Assembly (NCBI RefSeq): GCF_001584615.1
Contig: NZ_LQQC01000002.1
Coordinates: forward strand, 124,001 to 188,000
Source: Brevibacterium ravenspurgense
Lineage (GTDB): Bacteria > Actinomycetota > Actinomycetes > Actinomycetales > Brevibacteriaceae
Length of the DNA stretch: 64,000 nucleotides
Direction: 5' to 3'
The position numbers and the translations under genes were made by a program. Shown piece by piece: positions 18,412 to 28,977 of the stretch (position 1 is the first letter of the stretch; each line of letters begins with the position of its first letter). The notes below the pieces were generated by a model that made no database searches, was not told the origin of the DNA, and was given only the letters and a program-made list of their open reading frames with translations.

Positions 18412-19617
18412 GTGCTTCACATCTCAGTTCTCGGTTCGACCGGTTCCGTTGGAACCCAGACCCTCGACGTGGTCAGCTCCCACCCGGACCGCTTTCAGAT
18501 TGTCGGTCTCGTCTGCCACACGAACATTGCGGATGCCGCCGAACAGGCGGTCCGCTTTCGCGCCCGCGCTCTGGGCGCCGTCGGCGCATCATCACCTGAC
18601 GAGGTGGAGCGGGCTGTTGCTTCTGCCGCCGCTGCCGCTGGGGTCGAGAACCCCGTGGAACAGGTTTTCGTCGGACCGCGTGCGGCTGACGAGGTTGCAC
18701 GCCTTGAAGCTGACACTGTTCTCAACGCCATTACGGGGGCTGCGGGGCTGACGGCCACTCTTGCCGCCCTGGAGAGCGGCACGGATGTGGCACTGGCAAA
18801 CAAAGAGTCGCTCATCATCGGCGGCGATGTCGTGATGGAAGCCGCGGCCGGTACGGGAGCCCGCCTGCTTCCGGTCGACTCTGAGCATTCGGCGGTGTGG
18901 CAGGCTCTGCGTTCCGGCCGCCGCGAGGAAGTCAGCCGGCTGGTGATCACGGCAAGCGGCGGTCCTTTCCGCGGTATGACGCAGTCTGATCTTGAAGCCG
19001 TTACGCCCGCCCAGGCGCTCAAGCACCCCACGTGGGACATGGGGAAGGTCATCACCACGAACTCGGCAACCCTTGTCAACAAGGGTCTCGAGGTCATTGA
19101 GGCGCACCTGCTCTTCGATATTCCCTACGACCAGATCAGCGTCGTGGTGCACCCGCAGTCGCAGGTCCACTCGATGGTCGAATACGTCGACGGGTCGACA
19201 ATTGCACAGGTCAGTCCACCGGATATGAAGCTGCCGATCGCCTACGCCCTGGGCTATGAGGAGCGGCTGTCGAACATCACGACACCCAACCGCTGGGACG
19301 AGCCGACCCAGTGGACTTTTGAACCTGTCGATCACGAGGCGTTTCCCGCCTTGCGCTTGGCGGTGCGGGCCGGTCGCCTGGGAGGAACAGCACCCGCTGT
19401 CTACAACGCGGCGAACGAAGTTCTGGTGGATGCTTTTCACGCCGGACAGATCTCCTTTCCCGGCATCAGCCGGGGAATCAGCGCCGCACTCGATGCCCAC
19501 GCTCCACAGGATGGAAAGCTCACGGCGGAACTCGTCTTGGCTGCTGACCGCGAAGCCCGGGAGTTTGCGAAGCGCTGGGTGGCAGAACAGGCATCAGGCG
19601 GGGGAGACCGGGCATGA
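18412..19617 (+). CDS. dxr: 1-deoxy-D-xylulose 5-phosphate reductoisomerase
   Basis: A 401-aa enzyme of the MEP isoprenoid pathway (DXP to MEP with NADPH). The NADPH loop is VLGSTGSVGTQTL. ALANKESLI, LPVDSEHSA with the metal-binding D and E, ITASGGPFRG and MGKVITTNSATLVNKGLEV are all present. GTG 18412 is chosen because the homologous sequence begins there, although the frame is open for more than 1.2 kb upstream. Overlaps the next gene by 4 nt. Works with ispG at 24.5 kb in the same pathway. Confidence 0.96.
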   Translation: MLHISVLGSTGSVGTQTLDVVSSHPDRFQIVGLVCHTNIADAAEQAVRFRARALGAVGASSPDEVERAVASAAAAAGVENPVEQVFVGPRAADEVARLEADTVLNAITGAAGLTATLAALESGTDVALANKESLIIGGDVVMEAAAGTGARLLPVDSEHSAVWQALRSGRREEVSRLVITASGGPFRGMTQSDLEAVTPAQALKHPTWDMGKVITTNSATLVNKGLEVIEAHLLFDIPYDQISVVVHPQSQVHSMVEYVDGSTIAQVSPPDMKLPIAYALGYEERLSNITTPNRWDEPTQWTFEPVDHEAFPALRLAVRAGRLGGTAPAVYNAANEVLVDAFHAGQISFPGISRGISAALDAHAPQDGKLTAELVLAADREAREFAKRWVAEQASGGGDRA

Positions 19618-21047
19618 CGGCCCTGCTGTACACCCTCGGAATCGTCTTCATGCTCGCGGTTGTCGGGCTTTCCATCGGGCTGCACGAACTTGGTCACCTG
19701 ATTCCCGCCAAGCGCTTCGGGGTGAAGGTCACCCACTACATGATCGGGTTCGGGCCGACCCTGTTCTCCTTTAAGCGCGGCGAAACACGCTACGGCGTCA
19801 AACTGCTGCCGCTGGGCGGCTTCATCGCCATGCCGGGCATGTACCCGCCGAAGTCAGCGGTCCACGCTCGCGCCGAAGATCTTCACGGGGTCGAATCAGC
19901 CCACGACATCGTTGAGGCCGACGCCAAGCGGCGGGCCGTTGAGGACGAAGATCCGCGGGAACAGGCCGGGCGCAAACGCCTGTTCGCACAGAGCATGGAG
20001 GATGCCCGCGAATTCTCCAATCAGGGCATTGGGCCGGGTGAAGAGGGGCGCACCTTCTACGCTCTGTCGGTTCCCAAGCGCCTGGCCGTCATGTTCGGCG
20101 GACCGGCGGTCAACCTCGTCCTCGGCATCGTCTTCTTAGGGCTCGTGCTGATGGGCATCGGCGTTCCGGGCCTGTCCACGCAGCTGTCCGGTGTTGTCGA
20201 ATGTGCAGTCGATGCCGAAACCGCGCAGAAGCGCGGACCAAACGCCGAATGCCAGCCGGGTGATACTCCCGCACCGGCCAAGGCCGCGGGACTGAAACCG
20301 GGCGACACCATCACTGCTGTTGACGACACGCCGGTCGATACCTGGGAACAGGTGCAGGAGCTCATTGCGGCCAGTGCGGGCAGAACCGTCACCGTGGCCT
20401 ATGAGCGGGACGGCTCTGAACACTTGGTGCGCGTGCCCATCATCGAAACCACGCGAGCGGTCTATGACGATGAAGGCAAGCAGAAGTTCACTGCTGACGG
20501 CAAGCCCGAAACCACCACCGTCGGCTTCCTTGGAGTCTCCCCGCAGAAGAAGCACTATCCGCTGCCGCCATCGGAGTTTCCCGCTGAGGTCGGAAAAGCC
20601 ATCGGACAGACCTTTAAGGCACTGGCGACCCTGCCGGTCAAACTCGTCGACATCGGGAAGGTGGCCGTCGGGGGAGCAGAGCGCGACCCCAACGGTCCGA
20701 TGGGCATGGTCGGTGTGGGGCGCGTTGCCGGCGAAATCGTTTCTGCCGAAGCTTTCGAAGTCGTCGACAAAGTGCAGCTCGGCCTGAGCTTGGCGGCCTC
20801 CCTCAACCTGTTCCTCTTTGCGTTCAACATGGTTCCGCTGCTTCCCCTGGACGGCGGCCACATAGCGGTTGCCCTCTACGAAGGGGCACGCCGCAGAATC
20901 AACCTCTCCCGCAGAAGAGGGCTCATCGGCCCCTTCGACACCGCAAAGCTGCTGCCGCTGACATACGGGGTCGTCGGCGTCCTCCTGTGTATGACGGTGC
21001 TGCTCGTCTACGTCGACATCGTCAAACCCGTGCGGCTCTTCGGCTGA
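19614..21047 (+). CDS. rseP: Site-2 metalloprotease (Rip1/RseP type, M50)
   Basis: A 477-aa intramembrane zinc protease. HELGH (H24, E25, H28) lies in the first membrane helix. A PDZ domain follows around residues 225-275 (GLKPGDTITAVDDTPVD), and the second zinc-binding helix carries NMVPLLPLDGGHI. A charged insert of about 60 residues (80-140) after the first helix is unusual in length. In actinobacteria this protease (Rip1) cuts anti-sigma factors and controls envelope composition. ATGA overlap with dxr matches the dxr-rip1 order of Mycobacterium. Confidence 0.93.
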   Translation: MTALLYTLGIVFMLAVVGLSIGLHELGHLIPAKRFGVKVTHYMIGFGPTLFSFKRGETRYGVKLLPLGGFIAMPGMYPPKSAVHARAEDLHGVESAHDIVEADAKRRAVEDEDPREQAGRKRLFAQSMEDAREFSNQGIGPGEEGRTFYALSVPKRLAVMFGGPAVNLVLGIVFLGLVLMGIGVPGLSTQLSGVVECAVDAETAQKRGPNAECQPGDTPAPAKAAGLKPGDTITAVDDTPVDTWEQVQELIAASAGRTVTVAYERDGSEHLVRVPIIETTRAVYDDEGKQKFTADGKPETTTVGFLGVSPQKKHYPLPPSEFPAEVGKAIGQTFKALATLPVKLVDIGKVAVGGAERDPNGPMGMVGVGRVAGEIVSAEAFEVVDKVQLGLSLAASLNLFLFAFNMVPLLPLDGGHIAVALYEGARRRINLSRRRGLIGPFDTAKLLPLTYGVVGVLLCMTVLLVYVDIVKPVRLFG

Positions 21048-21063
21048 GGCAGACTGCCTCAGC
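21043..21063 (+). terminator. Hairpin overlapping the rip1 stop codon
   Basis: Perfect 9-bp stem (21043-21051 with 21055-21063) with a 3-nt loop, containing the rip1 TGA. No U-run follows, so termination is likely but not certain. Confidence 0.5.
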
Positions 21064-21132
21064 GGGGATCCCTTCAGTCTGAGCGAGGCCTCCTCGCCGT
21101 ACCCGGCTCCCGATGTATTTCTGAGCGCTGAC

Positions 21133-21173
21133 TGTGCACTGTCTGGCAGTGCGCACAGAGGATGCGCTATCCT
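21133..21173 (+). promoter_or_regulatory. Probable promoter and dyad upstream of TRAP operon
   Basis: TATCCT at 21168-21173 can serve as a -10 about 70 bp before the receptor gene. Just upstream stands an interrupted dyad (TGTGCACTG at 21133-21141, CAGTGC at 21147-21152) in the -35 region, a plausible operator. No consensus -35 is seen, which would fit activator dependence. Confidence 0.4.
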
Positions 21174-21242
21174 GCTCACAGCAATTTGAAAATATGACCT
21201 GCCGCACGTTTTGCCGCCGGCAGGCCTCAGACAAGGAGCCCC

Positions 21243-22247
21243 ATGAAGAAGAGCGTTCTTCTCAAGATCGCGGCCGCCGCAAGCGCAGCCGCCCTCGTCC
21301 TCACCGGATGTGAGCGCGGCGGAGCCGAAGGCGGTTCGGCCGAACCCGAAGAGAACTTCACCAAGGACCTGACCTTCGCCACCGGTGGCACCGCGGGCGT
21401 CTACTACCCGCTGGGCAACGAGTACGCCCGCATTCTGCAGGACACCGACGCGGGTCTGTCGGTCAACGCCGTGGAAACCGACGGCTCCGTTGACAACCTC
21501 GGCCGCATCGCCAAGGGCGACGCGCAGATCGGCTTCACCCAGTCGAACACCGCCAACGACGCAGTGCGCGGCTCCGGTGACTTCGAAGAGGTCGGCAAGC
21601 TCAACAACGTCGGCTGGATGGGTCAGCTGTACCCGGAAGCAGCCCAGATCATCACGCTTGAGAAGAGCGGCTTCAACTCGGTTGAAGACCTCAAGGGCAA
21701 GAAGATCGCCGTCGGCGCTCCCGGTTCGGGCACGGCAGCTGTCGCCAAGCTGATCCTCGACGCCTACGGCTTCAAGGAGGGCGACTACGAGCCCTACGAA
21801 GAGAGCTTCGCCGACGCCCGCTCCAAGGTGCAGGACGGCAACATCGACGCCTCGATCGAAATCCTCGGCGTCCCGGCCGCCTCGCTTTCGGAACTGGCCG
21901 CCAATGCAGACGTCAAGCTCCTGCCGATCGACAAGGACAAGGCCGAAAAGATCGCAGCTGAAACGGAATACGAAGCCTACGAAATCCCCGGCGATTCCTA
22001 CGACTTCGCCAAGGACCCGGTGCAGACCGTGACCGTGTTCGCCTCAATCGTCGGCTCGACCAACCAGATCAGCGAAGAAGACGGCTACGCGATCACCAAG
22101 GCGCTGTACGAAGACGCAGGCAAGATCTCACTGGCACAGGGCAAGCTCATCAAGGCCGAAGACGCTCTGCTCGGCCGCGGCGACGTTCCGCTCCACCCGG
22201 GTGCTAAGAAGTACTTCGAAGAAAAGGGCATTGAGGATCAGAACTGA
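21243..22247 (+). CDS. TAXI family TRAP transporter solute-binding lipoprotein
   Basis: A 334-aa extracytoplasmic receptor. The lipobox LVLTGC puts the lipid-anchored cysteine at residue 23. TFATGGTAGVYYPLGNEYAR is the signature start of TAXI receptors, and KGKKIAVGAPGSGTA marks the second lobe region. TAXI-TRAP systems import dicarboxylates, glutamate or similar acids by cation symport. The actual substrate is not readable. SD AAGGAG before ATG 21243. The permease follows after a strong hairpin. Confidence 0.92.
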   Translation: MKKSVLLKIAAAASAAALVLTGCERGGAEGGSAEPEENFTKDLTFATGGTAGVYYPLGNEYARILQDTDAGLSVNAVETDGSVDNLGRIAKGDAQIGFTQSNTANDAVRGSGDFEEVGKLNNVGWMGQLYPEAAQIITLEKSGFNSVEDLKGKKIAVGAPGSGTAAVAKLILDAYGFKEGDYEPYEESFADARSKVQDGNIDASIEILGVPAASLSELAANADVKLLPIDKDKAEKIAAETEYEAYEIPGDSYDFAKDPVQTVTVFASIVGSTNQISEEDGYAITKALYEDAGKISLAQGKLIKAEDALLGRGDVPLHPGAKKYFEEKGIEDQN

Positions 22248-22271
22248 TCCTCAAACCCTCGGCTGACAACC

Positions 22272-22302
22272 GCGGCGACGGCGCATTGAGCGCCGTCGCC
22301 GC
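22272..22302 (+). promoter_or_regulatory. Intercistronic hairpin between TRAP receptor and permease
   Basis: Perfect 13-bp GC-rich stem (22272-22284 with 22290-22302) and a 5-nt loop, without a U-run, 25 bp after the receptor stop and 41 bp before the permease start. It probably stabilises or partly terminates the mRNA so that more receptor than permease is made. Confidence 0.65.
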
Positions 22303-22343
22303 GTGCGCCGTTCAGACCCCATCCCCAGACAGGCAAGAAGATC

Positions 22344-24392
22344 ATGACTCCCTCTGACACCGCCAAAAACCCGGACGCTGGTTCCGCCGACGCGGAGCCC
22401 CTGGATCAGCAGAAGGCGCAGGACCTCGCAGACAAGGTCATGCGCGACCTGGACAGCGCTTCGCGCTACCGCATCAACTCCGACATGGGGCCATGGCGCG
22501 TCGCCGTCTTCGTCCTGTCTGTCGCTCTGACCCTCTTCCAGCTGTACACAGCGCTGTTCGGCACCCGCCCCACCCTCATCCAGGGGTCGATTCACGTGGG
22601 CGGTGCCATGGGCATCATCTTCCTGCTGTACCCGCTGCACAGGAGCCTGAGCCTGAAGACGGATGAGAACCGCAAAGCGTACTACGCGTCCCTCTGCGCT
22701 GACACCGTCCTGTCGCTGCTGGCAATGGGCACCTCGGTGTACCTGCTTGCCAACTACACGTACCTAACGGGCGTGGGCGTGCAGATCCACGGCTACTCAA
22801 CGCTCGACACGATCGTCGCGCTCATTGCGATCCTCTTGATCCTCGAAGCCACCCGCCGCTGCGTGGGTCTGCCCATCGTCATCATCGCGGTCATCGCCCT
22901 GCTCTACTTCTGGCTGGGCAACTACTCACCGATCATGCGCTACCACGGCACCACGTGGCAGAACATGGTGCAGCAGACCTACTACTCGTCGCGCTCGATC
23001 TTCGGTGTGCCGATCCAGGTGTCCTCGAGCTTCATCTTCCTGTTCCTGTTCTTCGGCGTCATCCTCGTCCGCACCGACATCGGCGCATACTTCAACTCGC
23101 TGGCATTCCGCCTGACCGGCCGCTACGCGGGCGGTCCCGCAAAGGCTGCCGTTGTCGCCTCAGCCATGCAGGGAACCGTCACCGGCTCCTCGGTCGCCAA
23201 TGCTGTGACCTCTGGTTCGTTCACGATTCCGCTCATGAAGAAGGTCGGCTTCAGCCCGAAGTTCGCCGCTGCTGTTGAAGCCACCGCGTCGACCGGTGGG
23301 CAGATCATGCCGCCCGTTATGGGCGCAGCCGTGTTCATCATGGCCGAATACACGGGCGTGCCGTACTCGCAGATCATCCTGATTGCGATCGTTCCCGCGT
23401 TCCTGTACTTCGCCGGCGTTATGCTCGCCGTCCACTTCGAAGCGCGTCGCCTGCGCATCGAGGGCTACTCAAAGGACGAACTGCCGCGCTGGAAGATGCT
23501 GCTCAAGCGCCTTGACCAGCTGCTGCCGCTGGCCGTCATCATCGTGACCCTCCTTGCGGGAACCACACCGCAGAAGGCCGCTCTGTGGGGCATCCTCGTA
23601 GCGTTCATCATCAGCCTGCTGCGCGCCAGCACCCGCCTGGGTGTCAAGGACACCATCCTGCTGCTGGAAGAGGGCGCGAAGACCGCTCTGCCGGTGATCG
23701 CCGCATGTGCAACCGCCGGTATGGTCGCCGGCATTGTGACCGCAACCGGTCTGGGCGGCCGCCTGGCCGACGGTATCCTCACCGCCGCAGGCGAGAACTT
23801 CTTCCTCGTCATGTTCTTCACCATGATCGCCTGCCTGGTGCTGGGCATGGGTCTGCCGACCACCGCGAACTACGTCGTCACGGCCACCGTGGCAGCGCCG
23901 ATCCTCATTTCGAACTTCGATGTGCCGGTTCTGGCCGCACACCTGTTCGTTTTCTACTTCGGTCTGCTTGCAGACGTGACCCCTCCGGTGTGTCTGGCTG
24001 CCTACGCGGCTTCGGGCATTGCCGGATCGAACCCGCTGAAGTCCGGTGTCACCGCACTCAAGGTTGCGATCGCCGGATTCCTGGTGCCCTACGTCTTCGT
24101 GATGGAGCCGGTGCTGCTGTTCCAGGGCGATCAGAACCCGCTCATGTTCATCCCGGTGTTCATAACGGCACTGCTGGGCATGGCGGTGTTGTCGGCCGCC
24201 GTGGCAGGGTTCTATTTCCGCAAGCTCGCCTCCTGGGAGTCGGTCATTCTGGCACTTGCCGGCCTTCTCCTGGTCTACCCGGTCATCGCCATGTCGCTCG
24301 TCGGTCTGGTCGTCGCGGTCATCATGGCGGTCTACCAGCGAGCAGGTGAACGGAAGAAGGCTCACGGCGCATCCACAGGGGCAGGGGTCTAG
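22344..24392 (+). CDS. TRAP transporter fused permease (4TM/12TM)
   Basis: A 682-aa polytopic protein that joins the small DctQ-like (about residues 50-190) and large DctM-like membrane subunits, as is normal for TAXI-type TRAP systems. [20 protein letters not shown] and [20 protein letters not shown] are conserved DctM elements, and [20 protein letters not shown] is the second-half hallmark. Works with the upstream receptor. The SD is weak, so its translation may be lower than that of the receptor. Confidence 0.93.
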   Translation: MTPSDTAKNPDAGSADAEPLDQQKAQDLADKVMRDLDSASRYRINSDMGPWRVAVFVLSVALTLFQLYTALFGTRPTLIQGSIHVGGAMGIIFLLYPLHRSLSLKTDENRKAYYASLCADTVLSLLAMGTSVYLLANYTYLTGVGVQIHGYSTLDTIVALIAILLILEATRRCVGLPIVIIAVIALLYFWLGNYSPIMRYHGTTWQNMVQQTYYSSRSIFGVPIQVSSSFIFLFLFFGVILVRTDIGAYFNSLAFRLTGRYAGGPAKAAVVASAMQGTVTGSSVANAVTSGSFTIPLMKKVGFSPKFAAAVEATASTGGQIMPPVMGAAVFIMAEYTGVPYSQIILIAIVPAFLYFAGVMLAVHFEARRLRIEGYSKDELPRWKMLLKRLDQLLPLAVIIVTLLAGTTPQKAALWGILVAFIISLLRASTRLGVKDTILLLEEGAKTALPVIAACATAGMVAGIVTATGLGGRLADGILTAAGENFFLVMFFTMIACLVLGMGLPTTANYVVTATVAAPILISNFDVPVLAAHLFVFYFGLLADVTPPVCLAAYAASGIAGSNPLKSGVTALKVAIAGFLVPYVFVMEPVLLFQGDQNPLMFIPVFITALLGMAVLSAAVAGFYFRKLASWESVILALAGLLLVYPVIAMSLVGLVVAVIMAVYQRAGERKKAHGASTGAGV

Positions 24393-24396
24393 AATC

Positions 24397-24434
24397 GTTC
24401 TGCGGGCCGAAGCTCAAGCCGAGGCCCGCAGAAC
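24397..24434 (+). terminator. Hairpin terminator after the TRAP permease
   Basis: Perfect 12-bp stem (24397-24408 with 24423-24434) with a 14-nt loop right after the permease stop. No U-run follows. It separates the transporter from ispG. Confidence 0.65.
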
Positions 24435-24474
24435 TGTGCACATCCCCACAGCCTCGTTCGAAAGGGAACCGCCT

Positions 24475-25623
24475 GTGACATCGGTCAATCTGGGCATGCC
24501 GAAACCGCCCCCGCCTGTTCTGGCACCCCGCCGCACAACCCGACAGATCAAGGTCGGAAGCGTCGGAGTGGGATCGGAATCCCCGGTCAGCATCCAGTCG
24601 ATGACGACCACCAAAACCACCGACATCAACGGCACTCTGCAGCAGATTGCCGAGCTCACGGCCGCCGGGTGCGACATCGTGCGTGTCGCCTGCCCGTCCG
24701 CCGACGACGCCGAGGCACTTCCTGCAATCGCCCAGAAGTCGAAGATCCCGGTCATCGCCGACATCCACTTCCAGCCGAAGTACGTCTATGCGGCCATTGA
24801 CGCCGGATGCGCCGGTGTGCGCGTCAACCCCGGCAACATCCGCAAGTTCGACGACCAAGTGAAGGAAATCTCCAAGGCGGCCTCGGATGCCGGAGTGTCG
24901 CTGCGCATCGGCGTCAACGCCGGTTCGCTCGACAAGCGGATCATGGAGAAATACGGTTCGGCCACCCCGGAAGCACTCGTTGAGTCAGCCGTGTGGGAAG
25001 CGAGCCTCTTTGAGGAACACGACTTCCACGACTTCAAGATTTCGGTCAAGCACCACGACCCCGTCGTCATGGTGCAGGCATACGAAATGCTCGCCGAGCG
25101 AGGCGACTGGCCGCTGCACCTGGGTGTAACCGAAGCCGGTCCCGCGTTCCAGGGAACCATCAAGTCGGCAACCGCTTTCGGCTCTCTGCTTTCCCGGGGC
25201 ATCGGCGACACCATCCGTGTTTCCCTGTCCGCCCCGCCGGTTGAAGAGGTCAAGGTCGGCGAGCAGATTCTGCAGTCGCTCAACCTGCGTCCGCGCAAGC
25301 TTGAAATCGTGTCCTGCCCGTCCTGTGGACGCGCCCAGGTCGATGTCTTCGAACTTGCCGAAAAGGTCACGGCTGGCCTTGAGGGCATGGAGATTCCGCT
25401 GCGCGTGGCCGTTATGGGCTGTGTTGTCAACGGTCCCGGTGAAGCCCGCGAAGCCGATCTCGGCGTGGCTTCCGGCAACGGCAAGGGACAGATCTTCGTC
25501 AAGGGCGAAGTCATCCGCACCGTGCCGGAATCGAAGATCGTCGAAACGCTCATCGAAGAGGCCCACCGCATCGCCGAAGAATCCGACCAGCCCTCCGGCC
25601 CACCCGAGGTCATCGTCGGGTGA
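24475..25623 (+). CDS. ispG: 4-hydroxy-3-methylbut-2-en-1-yl diphosphate synthase
   Basis: A 382-aa 4Fe-4S enzyme of the MEP pathway (MEcPP to HMBPP). It opens with the TIM barrel ([20 protein letters not shown]) and ends with the cluster domain (CPSCGR and [19 protein letters not shown], supplying the three cysteines). GTG 24475 has an AAAGGGA SD and matches the homologous start. Coupled by overlap to the GNAT gene, as in Mycobacterium (gcpE followed by a GNAT). Confidence 0.96.
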   Translation: MTSVNLGMPKPPPPVLAPRRTTRQIKVGSVGVGSESPVSIQSMTTTKTTDINGTLQQIAELTAAGCDIVRVACPSADDAEALPAIAQKSKIPVIADIHFQPKYVYAAIDAGCAGVRVNPGNIRKFDDQVKEISKAASDAGVSLRIGVNAGSLDKRIMEKYGSATPEALVESAVWEASLFEEHDFHDFKISVKHHDPVVMVQAYEMLAERGDWPLHLGVTEAGPAFQGTIKSATAFGSLLSRGIGDTIRVSLSAPPVEEVKVGEQILQSLNLRPRKLEIVSCPSCGRAQVDVFELAEKVTAGLEGMEIPLRVAVMGCVVNGPGEAREADLGVASGNGKGQIFVKGEVIRTVPESKIVETLIEEAHRIAEESDQPSGPPEVIVG

Positions 25624-26501
25624 CGGTTCTGGCAGCCCCGCTGCTGCATGAGCACACCGACTGGTTCGCCGCGGAGATCGCCCGTGATCCCGCGGCGAAC
25701 GTCTTCCTGCAGGCACTGCTGGAACGCTCGCGCACAGCCGAAATAGCCAGCCCCGCCGGCCGGATGGTGGGCTGTTTTCGGGATGGCCGCCCGGTTGCCG
25801 CCTACTGGTTGGGCAGCACGATCGTTCCGCTGAGCGGAGGCCCTGAAACCAACCGGATGATGGCCGCCATCCTCAACCACGAGGGACGCAGGCCATCGTC
25901 GTTTGTGGGTCCTGCCGAGCAGGTTCTCGATCTGACGAGCAGGCTGAACTGGGGAACACCCCGGGATCACAGGCCCAACCAGCCGCTGCTCAGTGCGCTT
26001 GCCCCGCCGACCGTTGTGCCGGACCCTCTGGTCCGGCAGTTCTCCCCGTACGAGGCGGAGGTTGTCTTCCCGGCTTCCGTCGCCATGTACGAAGAAGAGG
26101 TGGGGTACTCACCTCTCGAAGGTGGGAGCGCCGGCTATCGAAACCGGGTCGAGGGGCTCATCGCCAGCGGTCTGTCGCTGGGCTACACGGCGCGCACCGG
26201 ACCAACGGGTGAGCCCATGCCCCTGTGGCCCAACCGGATGTCCGACGAACAAGTGGTGTTCAAAGCCGATATCGGGATCGGTTCGGGAACATCGGTTCAA
26301 GTGCAGGGCGTGTGGGTGCACCCTGAATACCGCGGCAGGGGAGTGGCCTCGCGCGCCATGGCCGCCACGACGGCACTCATCCGCCGGCGTTTCGCTCCGA
26401 TCGTCACGCTGTACGCCAACAGTCACAACGCACCCGCTCTGCGCGCTTACGCAAAAGCCGGCTTCGTTCCCGTCGGCACCTTCGCAACCGTGACCTACTG
26501 A
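25620..26501 (+). CDS. GNAT family N-acetyltransferase with N-terminal DUF4081-like domain
   Basis: A 293-aa protein. The C-terminal half is a GNAT fold with the acetyl-CoA loop [17 protein letters not shown] and the late [16 protein letters not shown]. The first 130 residues match the DUF4081-type N-terminus often found in actinobacterial acetyltransferases. GTGA overlap with ispG, a conserved neighbour pair. Substrate unknown. Confidence 0.85.
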   Translation: MTVLAAPLLHEHTDWFAAEIARDPAANVFLQALLERSRTAEIASPAGRMVGCFRDGRPVAAYWLGSTIVPLSGGPETNRMMAAILNHEGRRPSSFVGPAEQVLDLTSRLNWGTPRDHRPNQPLLSALAPPTVVPDPLVRQFSPYEAEVVFPASVAMYEEEVGYSPLEGGSAGYRNRVEGLIASGLSLGYTARTGPTGEPMPLWPNRMSDEQVVFKADIGIGSGTSVQVQGVWVHPEYRGRGVASRAMAATTALIRRRFAPIVTLYANSHNAPALRAYAKAGFVPVGTFATVTY

Positions 26502-26560
26502 GGCACGGCGAACCGCCCAAGGCGCGCGAACAGCGCGGCGTAAGCGGCGCCTCGTCAGAC

Positions 26561-26953
26561 TCAGCGGGACGTGCGCCCGCGCAGCCGGTCCCATGCCCGG
26601 CGGTCCTTCTTCGTGGGCCGGCCAGCACCCTTTTCGCGTTTGGGAACCGGGGCGCGCAGCAGCGGGTTCGGTGGGGGAGACGTATCGATGTAGCAGGCTG
26701 CGGCCATAGATGCGGGTCCGCGGGTGTCGAGGAAACCCTGTACCGTGAGCACGCGCTCAGCACCCGGCCGGCGGATGACGACAACTTGGCCGATCTTCAC
26801 CTTGTCCGACGGCTTGGCCCGGTCACCGTCAATGCGCACGTGCCCGGACTTGATCTGCTTCTGCGCCAAAGACCGTGTTTTGAACGCGCGAACACACCAC
26901 AGCCAGACATCAATCCGCTGGCTTGTGCCGGCATCAAAACTCAGCTCCGGCAT
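26561..26953 (-). CDS. S4 domain RNA-binding protein (Hsp15-like)
   Basis: A 130-aa basic protein with an S4 domain at residues 10-55 (RIDVWLWCVRAFKTRSLAQK, then SGHVRIDGDRAKPSDKVKIG), as in heat-shock protein Hsp15, which binds stalled 50S subunits. A basic tail (KREKGAGRPTKKDRRAWDR) follows. ATG 26953 is selected over an upstream in-frame start because a clean AAAGGAG precedes it. Divergent from proS. Confidence 0.85.
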   Translation of the reverse strand: MPELSFDAGTSQRIDVWLWCVRAFKTRSLAQKQIKSGHVRIDGDRAKPSDKVKIGQVVVIRRPGAERVLTVQGFLDTRGPASMAAACYIDTSPPPNPLLRAPVPKREKGAGRPTKKDRRAWDRLRGRTSR

Positions 26954-27048
26954 GAGGCTCCTTTCGGCGTTGTCGGCCCAAGACACTGCGAACAACTGTA
27001 GCGCCGGTGATAATCTTGCCCCGATACCTGCCCGAAAAAGGAGCCCAC

Positions 27049-28872
27049 ATGACCCTGCGGCTGTCGAAGCTGTTCGTCCGGACGCTGAAAGAAGATCCGG
27101 CCGATGCCGAAATCAAAAGCCACAAACTGCTGCACCGCGCCGGCTACATTCGCCGCACCTCACCCGGTATCTTCTCGTGGCTGCCGCTGGGCCTGAAGGT
27201 CCTCGAGCGCGTCGAAACGATTGTCCGCGAGGAAATGGAGCGCGCCGGAAGCCAGGAAGTCCACTTCCCGGCACTGCTGCCGGCGGAGCCCTACCAGCAG
27301 TCGGGGCGCTGGGAAGCCTTCGGCGAGGGCATTTTCCGACTGAAGGACCGCCGCGAACACGACTACCTGCTCGCGCCGACCCACGAAGAGGCGTTCACCA
27401 TGCTGGTGTCCGACCTCTACTCGTCGTACAAGGACCTCCCGTTGAGCCTGTACCAGATTCAGACCAAGTACCGCGATGAAGCACGCCCGCGGGCCGGTCT
27501 GCTGCGCGGACGCGAATTCATCATGAAGGACGCCTACTCCTTCGACATGGATGATGCGAGCCTCGACGCTTCCTACGAAGCCATGCGGCGGGCCTACATC
27601 AACGTCTTCAACCGCCTGGGCCTGCCGTACGTCGTTGTGGAGGCCACCCCCGGTGCGATGGGCGGTTCCGGTACGCACGAATTCCTCTACCCGAGCGAAG
27701 TCGGCGAAGACACCTACGTCCGCTCCGACGGCGGCTACACCGCCAATGTCGAAGCCGTCACCACGCCGCTGGCCGACCCGGTGCCGTTTGACGGTCTGCC
27801 GGAAGCGGAGGTTCTCGAAACACCGGACGCGCGCACCATCGAAACCCTCGTTGAAAGCGCAAACGAAGTCTCTCCGCGCTCTGACCGCCCCTGGACGGCT
27901 GCAGACACGCTCAAGAACGTCGTGTGCGCCCTCATCCACCCCGACGGCGAACGCGAAGTCATCGTCATCGGCCTGCCCGGCGATCGCGCTGTCGACCTCG
28001 ACCGCGCTGCGGGAACCGGTCTGCTCGGCGACGGTGAAGTCGACCTCGAACCGGCAACCGAAGACGACCTCAAGAAGCACCCCGGCCTCGTTCCCGGATA
28101 CATCGGCCCCGGAAACTCGCTCGACGCACCTGTTCTGGGTGCCGAAAGCTCCACTGGTATCCGCTATTTCCTGGACCCGCGTGTCTCAGAGGGCACACAG
28201 TGGGTCACCGGTGCCAACGAAGACCGCAAGCACGTCTTCAACCTCACCGCCGGCCGCGACTTCAAGGCTGACGGCTACATCGAAGCTGCTGAAATCCGCG
28301 AGGGCGACCCCGCTCCGGACGGCTCGGGACCGCTGCAGCTTGCCCGCGGTGTGGAGATCGGCCAGATCTTCAAACTCGGCACCCGCTACGCAGAAGCTCT
28401 CGGCCTGAACGTGCTTGATGAAAACGGCAAGTCCCGTGTCGTCACGATGGGCAGCTACGGCATCGGCGTCACCCGTGTCCTGGCCTGCCTGGTCGAAGAG
28501 TTCGCCGACGACAAGGGCCTGCTGTGGCCGGTGCACCTGGCACCCGCCGATGTGCACATTGTGGCCACCGGCAAGGGCGACGAACCGCTGGAAGCTGCCG
28601 AAAAGCTCGCCGCGGCTGTTGAAGCGGCCGGCTTCCGAGTTCTGTTGGATGACCGTCCGAAGGTTTCACCCGGCATGAAGTTCGGCGATGCTGAGCTGCT
28701 GGGTGTGCCGAACGTCCTCGTTGCCGGTCGCGGCCTGGCCGACGGTGTCGTGGAACTGCGCGATCGCTTCACCGGCGAATCGACCAACCTGCCGGTTGAT
28801 GAAGCCGCTGACGCCGTCGTTGCTCGCCTGCGCGAACAGTACGCCAAGCAGGACGCCATCGAACTTCTGTAA
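27049..28872 (+). CDS. proS: Prolyl-tRNA synthetase (bacterial type)
   Basis: A 607-aa class II synthetase. Opening [20 protein letters not shown]. Class II motif 2 is in [19 protein letters not shown] and motif 3 in [18 protein letters not shown]. The 180-residue editing (INS) domain lies between (about 220-400), so this is the longer bacterial form that clears Ala-tRNAPro. SD AAAAAGGAG before ATG 27049. Confidence 0.97.
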   Translation: MTLRLSKLFVRTLKEDPADAEIKSHKLLHRAGYIRRTSPGIFSWLPLGLKVLERVETIVREEMERAGSQEVHFPALLPAEPYQQSGRWEAFGEGIFRLKDRREHDYLLAPTHEEAFTMLVSDLYSSYKDLPLSLYQIQTKYRDEARPRAGLLRGREFIMKDAYSFDMDDASLDASYEAMRRAYINVFNRLGLPYVVVEATPGAMGGSGTHEFLYPSEVGEDTYVRSDGGYTANVEAVTTPLADPVPFDGLPEAEVLETPDARTIETLVESANEVSPRSDRPWTAADTLKNVVCALIHPDGEREVIVIGLPGDRAVDLDRAAGTGLLGDGEVDLEPATEDDLKKHPGLVPGYIGPGNSLDAPVLGAESSTGIRYFLDPRVSEGTQWVTGANEDRKHVFNLTAGRDFKADGYIEAAEIREGDPAPDGSGPLQLARGVEIGQIFKLGTRYAEALGLNVLDENGKSRVVTMGSYGIGVTRVLACLVEEFADDKGLLWPVHLAPADVHIVATGKGDEPLEAAEKLAAAVEAAGFRVLLDDRPKVSPGMKFGDAELLGVPNVLVAGRGLADGVVELRDRFTGESTNLPVDEAADAVVARLREQYAKQDAIELL

Positions 28873-28911
28873 GCGCCAGATGCTGGCAGTCGAACTGCCG
28901 GCTGAACGCAA

Positions 28912-28950
28912 ACGCCGGTGCCCCAAGCGAAAGGCTTGGGGCACCGGCGT
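28912..28950. terminator. Strong terminator after proS
   Basis: Perfect 17-bp GC-rich stem (28912-28928 with 28934-28950) with a 5-nt GAAAG loop, followed by TTTTC. It lies between proS and a converging kinase gene and probably serves both. Confidence 0.95.
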
Positions 28951-28977
28951 TTTCTGTCGTATCAGCGCAGCTGCGCG

